This document shows positions 58,917 to 64,000 of a DNA stretch of 64,000 nucleotides, piece by piece. The first letter of the stretch is position 1, and each line of letters starts with the position of its first letter. A program made the translations under genes and the position numbers. The notes beneath the pieces were generated by a model. It saw only the letters and a list, made by a program, of their open reading frames with translations, was not told where the DNA came from and ran no database searches. Origin of the DNA: Paramyrothecium sp. XJ0827 (lineage: Eukaryota > Ascomycota > Sordariomycetes > Hypocreales > Stachybotryaceae); the NCBI GenBank assembly GCA_020881915.1, contig JAJFPB010000004.1, positions 2,480,001-2,544,000 of the forward strand. The letters run 5' to 3'.

Positions 58917-60459
58917 CTAGATGGGAATTGCCCCATCATCTGTGTGGAACTGTTCCATAAGATCCGGCCCGGCTTGACTATAGCAAACGATGGTCAGCGT
59001 TGGCTTGAAAAGGTTGCAGTGAGGCGATGGAGCACTTACGATGTGAGCAAGATCCTCGTGAATTCGTCAAGGTCGTCGGGGCGAGCGTACTGCCAGAACT
59101 CGGCGAAGCAGAACGTCTTGATAGGGAACTGTCGCCTGCCTCGCCAGCTGCGGTAGAACTGCATAGACGAAGTCGCCTCCCACAGGGGCTTGGACGCAGT
59201 GAAGAACGGAATCTTGCTCCAAGGTTGAAATGGCACTGCAACAGTTAGCGCATGCTTCCCGTTCGGAGCTCCTGTATTGAACACAACGTACGGTCACGGG
59301 ACTGTAGCAGAGCCAGGAGGCAGCTAAAGCACATCGACATGACGAGCGTGCGACGGATGCTCTCGTGCAAGATCCAACTCTAAAGGCACTGTTATTCACA
59401 AATCGTTCCATTGTGGATTTTGGTTAAAAGACGTACCTCCCAGCTGTTCGGCGGGTTTTCTCTCGAAGTGATTTCTTCGGGGGGTTTGCCGTCATACAAC
59501 TGATCGAGGTGAGACTCAAGGTCCTTGCTCCAGGCGACCAGAACATTCATCTCCCTTTCCGCGGTTGATCTCATGACAATGTCACCGTCAAAGATCTTGA
59601 TGGCCTGCACAATCAAGAGGGCCTGCACGCGAGCCAGTTTGTCCTGCAGCGTGTGCGCCTGTTCTCCCTCGCGGTGGACGTCTCGTGCGGCGTCCATGAT
59701 CAGCTTGCAGGTCCAGCCCTTGTTCTGCGGCGACGTGTTCACTTGGGCCGTTGCGGCCGAGTAAGCAGCCATGATGGACTTGGGGATCGGCGACGACCAG
59801 AGCTTCGGGTGCATAAAGGGAAGGGAGCGCGTTTTGACGAAACCGACATGCATGCTGTTCATGAAGTTGAGGACGTACCCAATCCTCGAGTCCGGCTCAT
59901 AGATCCGGGCCAACTCAACATTCATGGCCTGGCATTCGTCTCCTAGCTTCAGCAAAGAGAGGTCTCTCAGTGGTAAATCAGGCATGGTTGGGATGGAAGG
60001 CAGGTCCATCTTGCTTGGACCAAAGTCGTGCGGCAGATCCCAGCAGAGCTCGTGCCCATCAGTGGACGGCGAATGGCTGTTGGCCGAGCCGCCGGACACC
60101 AGGTCCTCAATGGAGAAGTCCAGAACAGGGTCGAGCTGCAGGTTGAGGTCCGTCTGCAGACTGCCGGGGCTGGTGTCGGTGCTGAGGCCCTCCATGTCAA
60201 ATCCCATGTCGAAGTCGGCCATGGTGGGGGCCTCGCTCATGATGGAGGCGGAAGGGAGCCTCTGGTAGACGCAGTCAAGACCCTTTGCGGCGCATCGCGT
60301 GCAGTTGGGCGTTCTCTTGTCGCAGCGACGCTTGCCGCGGACGCAGGCATTGCAACTCTTCTGTCGCGATGCCGGCGCTCGATCGAGCCTCATGGTGCTG
60401 TCAACGAGTGGTGGGGTTCCAGCGCCCAGGTGGGCCATCTTCGCTCCACTCCAAGTCAT
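58917..60459 (-). CDS. Zn2Cys6 (fungal binuclear zinc cluster) transcription factor
   Basis: Nuclear DNA-binding regulator, probably acting as a dimer on CGG-type sites. Exons 60459..59437, 59379..59292, 59235..59040 and 58977..58917 give 455 residues; the introns are 57, 56 and 62 nt, all GT-AG. The cluster is CNACVRGKRRCDKRTPNC followed by TRCAAKGLDC: Cys36, 39, 46, 53, 56 and 63, spaced C2C6C6C2C6C. An acidic Ser/Asp-rich region follows (70-150), then a helical domain with LNFMNSMHVGFVKTRSLPFM and ESIRRTLVMSMCFSCLLALL that resembles the fungal middle homology region but is shorter. The C-terminus is QAGPDLMEQFHTDDGAIPI. The first ATG was used; MAHLGAG at residue 8 is an alternative. The target pathway is unknown, and no cluster genes lie beside it. 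Confidence 0.9.
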
Positions 60460-61925
60460 TGCCGAGTGCAAGGCAGTTGTGGTTATAGAGAATGGGTAGT
60501 GTTTGGCATTCGCTTGTCAATCAGTAACAAGAAGAGAAGGGGTGACGAGAGTTGCGCGGATATGTCGGGAAGAAAGATGGTTAGGGTGGAAATTCAGTTG
60601 AGGACAAAACAATCAGAGATCGGATTTGCCCAAGGTAAGGTAGCCAGCGTGCCAACTTTACCTTAGTCTGTCAAAGAAACCCATGATCCCGTAAGCACCA
60701 AAAGACCCTGAGTGAGGTTGCGCGTCCTAGCGTTTCATTCCCTGCACCGCCGTGGTCCCCTCCGAGCCTGATGTACCATTGTCCGCAGTTCTAGTGGGCC
60801 CGGTGCCCTTCCACGGGCTTAGAGTGCCTGTAACTCCCAAAACTCCGCGTCCCAAGTCCGCTCACCTAACCAATTCAAACTCCGCACTTGCGGAGATTCG
60901 GTGTGAAGCAACACCCGCCGGCTTAATCCGCGTTCCGGACAGGTTGAAAATACATTAACCAATGCATGAAGCTGATCTGCTGCGTCATGGCTAGGCAGAG
61001 GAGTGGAAACCATGTGTGAGGATTTCATCTATACAAGGACGTGCCTTGCCTTGCCTTGCCTTGTAGTCGTGCTCGATACAATGTCGACAGAAGCCTTCCT
61101 CGACGTCGCGCACGATATCTTCTGGGACACTTCTGGGGCGGCACACTTGGCTTTTGCAGGCTCTTAGTTTTATGATGGCAAACATCAATTACTACTACCA
61201 AGTAGAGTGCCATGCTACGTGCGCCTCGTCTCTCGGGTAATATCTGTAACCAATGCCCGTGCACCTACAACTCCTCGCCAACTATTATCCTGCCGAAGCA
61301 TCTTTTGCTCCCCCGGTCCTTGAGAATATGGGTATATACAGCATCGCTGTCCTGCTAACCGCTTCTCGTATCCTGTCCTGCCATGCACCGAAAACCCTGC
61401 CGCAGTCCTTCCACCCGCCATGACCATCCCGCACCCTTCCATAGCGACATGAATGCACTTTTCGTGGTGCCCCGTATTAACATGGGGTAAACAGCTAGAT
61501 AGCCTCCCCTGGCTCTAGCAGTGTGTACGTGAAGATAAAAAGGCAACGCAATTATCGAGACCATCCGTCCGGACATGTCAAGACCTGACAAAGCAAAACA
61601 GTAACAAAGGGCAAAACCGGGCCAACAGTCCGCAAGCAGCTCGACAGTTGTACATTGGTCGAAATGATGGTCAGTCCTCATCAGAGTACTCTAGTAACAC
61701 AAGAAGCTCGAGATTGGTTGTTCTCGGCTTGGCGAGGGCAGTAGCCTCGAGCAAAATTCATGTCTCCAGCCGGAGGAGCGCGATCAAAACATCGAGATCG
61801 CACTCTGCTGGTGTCGTTCAGATCGTACTTTTTTTTATTGGATCAACAAAGGGAAGAAGGTAGACATCGAGAGATGTGAGATGTTAGATTAGCCGCGTGT
61901 GGTCTTTGAGAAGATTCGTCTTGAA
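60460..61925. other. Intergenic region, Zn2Cys6 promoter and bHLH 3' flank
   Basis: About 1.5 kb. It holds AGGTAAGG at 60633-60640 and (CCTTG)x4 at 61044-61063. No gene is supported. Confidence 0.5.
61044..61063 (+). repeat. (CCTTG)x4 microsatellite
   Basis: Four exact pentamer copies. An identical four-unit array lies at 27470-27489. Confidence 0.8.
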
Positions 61926-63541
61926 TCAATATCGCTCGGTCCGGTATCCGTTGACTCGGGGGGCCTCATACTGAACGCCCGTCATTGACTCGGGTCCGTT
62001 TACAACGCTGCCACTGATGGACCGCAGGGGAGGGAGTTCTGGACGGCTGGAAGCCGCATATGGATCCTGGGAATACGATGCGGCTTGGGGCGCGGGCCCT
62101 ACTGAAGATTGCGCCTGAGAGTGCGGCGTGGGTGCGCCAAGTTCACCGCGCAATTGCACGCTTTCCATTCGCAGACCTTGAAGCTCACGACGGAGCATGT
62201 CATTCTCTGCAACGGCCGTATTGTAATGGGATTGAAGCATCCGAAGATGCTCATTCTGTCTTTGGTGTTCGGCAATTGCTAACAGCAGGTTAGTATAAGA
62301 AGCAGGAAAATACGTTCGAGTTCATACCCTTGGTCAGAATCTCCCACTTAGAAGCCTTTGACCCCCGCTCTTGGGGCATGAGGTCCCGCAACTGATCAAA
62401 AAGCTCCTTCATTTCTGTCCTCCTCTTGCGCTCGGCGAGCTTGTGGCTCACTCTGAGCTCAGGGGTACGACTGTAAGGTTGAGAGCCAGAAGAGCCGTTT
62501 CCTTCCTCGAGCTGCAGATCGCCCAATTGCTTGTGCTGCATGCTATGGTGGTGCACTGGAGGATACTCGCCGGATGCGTTGGACATGCGGGCGTACTCAT
62601 TGGTCTCCCCCAGTCGGCGCTGTCCAGCAGGCAGGCGAGACTCGGCTGTGAACTGACTGCTGGCGATAGAATCGGTGATGCTGCTACGCCTGGAGTCTGA
62701 GTAGTGCGATGGAACTCGCTGTATCTCCTCTTCGGGGAAAGCCCACGCCTGACCCTTGGTGGGCTCCGCGGCACGGGCAATGTGGCTAGTGGCCGGGCCC
62801 GTGATGGCCGGTGCCGTCTTCCCCATCTTCGGTTCAGGGTTGCGTTCTGCACTCGGCTGATATCCGTTGGAGATTCTATGCACGGAGAGTGTCTCCAGGC
62901 CGGGTCGGGGATTGCGCTGCGTCTGCAATGTGTTCTGGATAGAGGCTGTAGACTGGTTGTTGCTCGCATATGGCGAGTTTCCCAGTCGCATGTCACTGAA
63001 TCCTTGATTGATGCGGCTATCCACGCTCTCCCTTCGCGACATCATACCGGACGCAAGACCCTCACCCAGGGTGGCGCCAATTGGTCCTGTAGATTCGATT
63101 GAAGTCGGTCGCTCGTAGCGTCGGTGGTCGACACTGCCAGGGGTAGCGGGGGAGACCATGGAAGCAACACTCATGTTGCTGACAGAGGGGGACACCAGAG
63201 ATTGGGGGAGAACGTTTGATGCTACCGGAGAGGGCGTTTTGTCGGCCGAAGATGACTGGTAGCCTGAACCCGTCGGGCTCAAGCCGTTAGTACTAAAGGA
63301 AGCGGCTGATGTGTCTACGGTCAAGGTTAGTGAACTGAGACCTTCGCAGGACCAGGAATGAAAGGAGCGTCGTACGTTTGCTCGACGCCTCAGCCGTAGA
63401 GTAGAATCCGGAATCGCGGAGCTGTGGGGGCGGAATGTGGTGGGCATGAGGGTGGTCGTCATTATTGAGGATGTTGGTTAGGCCCGCAGCCTTGTTAGGT
63501 GCTGCGCGCGGTTGCTGAACGTGAGGGTCCAAGGTTGACAT
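61926..63541 (-). CDS. bHLH transcription factor (E-box binding type)
   Basis: Exons 63541..63376, 63314..62328 and 62278..61926 give 501 residues; the introns are 61 and 49 nt, the last with a perfect TACTAAC branch site. Residues 1-330 are Ser/Pro/Asn-rich and disordered (MSTLDPHVQQPRAAPNKAAG). The bHLH spans about 342-405: basic region SHKLAERKRRTEM with His346, Glu350 and Arg354, the trio that reads CACGTG-type E-boxes, then KELFDQLRDLMP, a loop, and SKWEILTKAIAEH. A leucine-zipper-like coil follows (HLRMLQSHYNTAVAENDMLR). The intron falls inside helix 2 and splicing restores it. The C-terminal tail is Pro/Ser/Gln-rich. Such factors regulate development or metabolism in fungi; the specific role is unknown. 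Confidence 0.92.
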
Positions 63542-64000
63542 GATGGGCGTGTGTCGAAGAGATATGTTTGGGTATCAAAATGGTAAAATGGTAATGAGGA
63601 TGCTGGATATTTCCAAATGTTGGCAAAGATCGCGTGGCCGGGAGTGAGTGACGGGATCGACAAGATCGTAGGGATGGCGGGTTGGATGCTGAGCGCTCTG
63701 AAGGAAGACGCAGTGGACGATTGAAGCAAGAAAGACCGCCTAGGTCGGTAGCCCTTTCAGGGGTACGTTTGGGAGACAAGCAGTGAAGCAGTCGAGGAGG
63801 GTTCGGATCACAGAAATGACATTCGAGGGCGTTGGTGATGTCCAGCTGGCCGTGTACTTATTGGGGAGAGTGAGGGAGAGGAAGATGGAAAACGAGGGAG
63901 CAGGACTCGTGGAGAAAAGAGGTGCTGGGCTGCGGTGCTCCGATCAAGGGGGAGGGGTGTGGATGAAGAGAAGTGAGGGCGAGGTTGGGATGGGGGTGGA
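63542..64000 (-). promoter_or_regulatory. Promoter region of the bHLH gene
   Basis: Sequence upstream of the bHLH ATG up to the window edge. The last 150 bp are purine-rich on the plus strand, that is, CT-rich on the coding strand. No other gene is seen. Confidence 0.45.

Noticed and set aside
58917..63541. Secondary-metabolite cluster around the Zn2Cys6 and bHLH factors
   Set aside because: No PKS, NRPS, terpene synthase, P450 or transporter genes lie nearby; the neighbours are unrelated.

Overview
The window is nuclear DNA of a filamentous ascomycete, most likely a Sordariomycete. The genes carry short GT-AG introns (about 49-117 nt) with CTAAC/CTAAT-like branch sites. Intergenic regions are long, and the gene families are fungal: Hsp30, Zn2Cys6 factors, a Pkd2/FLC-type TRP-like protein, a lumazine synthase with a long internal insertion, and SMYD and YTH-RRM proteins. 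I found no operons, CRISPR arrays, intact transposons, tRNA or rRNA genes and no secondary-metabolite cluster. It reads as an ordinary housekeeping region.

Layout. 1-621 (-): start of RAD51 (cut by the window edge). 1203-1841 (-): hsp30 chaperone with heat-shock elements upstream. 3561-5623 (-): RRM+YTH m6A-reader-like protein. 5624-12377: gene-poor. 12378-13224 (-): proteasome beta subunit PRE7/beta6, divergent from STT4 PI4-kinase at 13644-19616 (+), with a shared 419-bp promoter. 19826-21902 (-): Mn-type cation-diffusion-facilitator transporter. 21903-28708: second gene-poor stretch, probably ending in a long leader. 28709-31576 (+): fungal protein of unknown function. 32071-32744 (-): lumazine synthase, divergent from a MutL/Mlh2-like ATPase at 33428-36490 (+). 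39185-42644 (+): TRP-like membrane protein. 43518-45863 (-): REX-type DEDDh RNA exonuclease. 46696-48423 (-): SET/MYND protein. 48845-50089 (-): SIL1 nucleotide exchange factor of the ER. 51655-51984 (+): small His-rich secreted protein. 53085-53990 (+): membrane-anchored monothiol glutaredoxin. 54772-55864 (+): F-box-like protein. 57108-57383 (+): small hydrophilic protein. 58917-60459 (-): Zn2Cys6 factor. 61926-63541 (-): bHLH factor.

All multi-exon models were spliced by hand. Each model with both ends in the window closes to a whole number of codons. The genes do not form one pathway. Some share a theme: RAD51 and the MutL homologue act in DNA repair, while Hsp30, SIL1, the proteasome subunit and the glutaredoxin act in protein quality control or redox balance.

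The most unusual signal is in the spacers. The octamer AGGTAAGG/CCTTACCT occurs about 23 times by eye count, some copies as perfect palindromes and all but one outside coding exons. Other points worth checking are four heat-shock elements and three GGTGGCAAA boxes upstream of hsp30, a SIL1 protein ending in HVDL instead of HDEL, and a His-rich mini secreted protein. I did not find a clearly new biological system.
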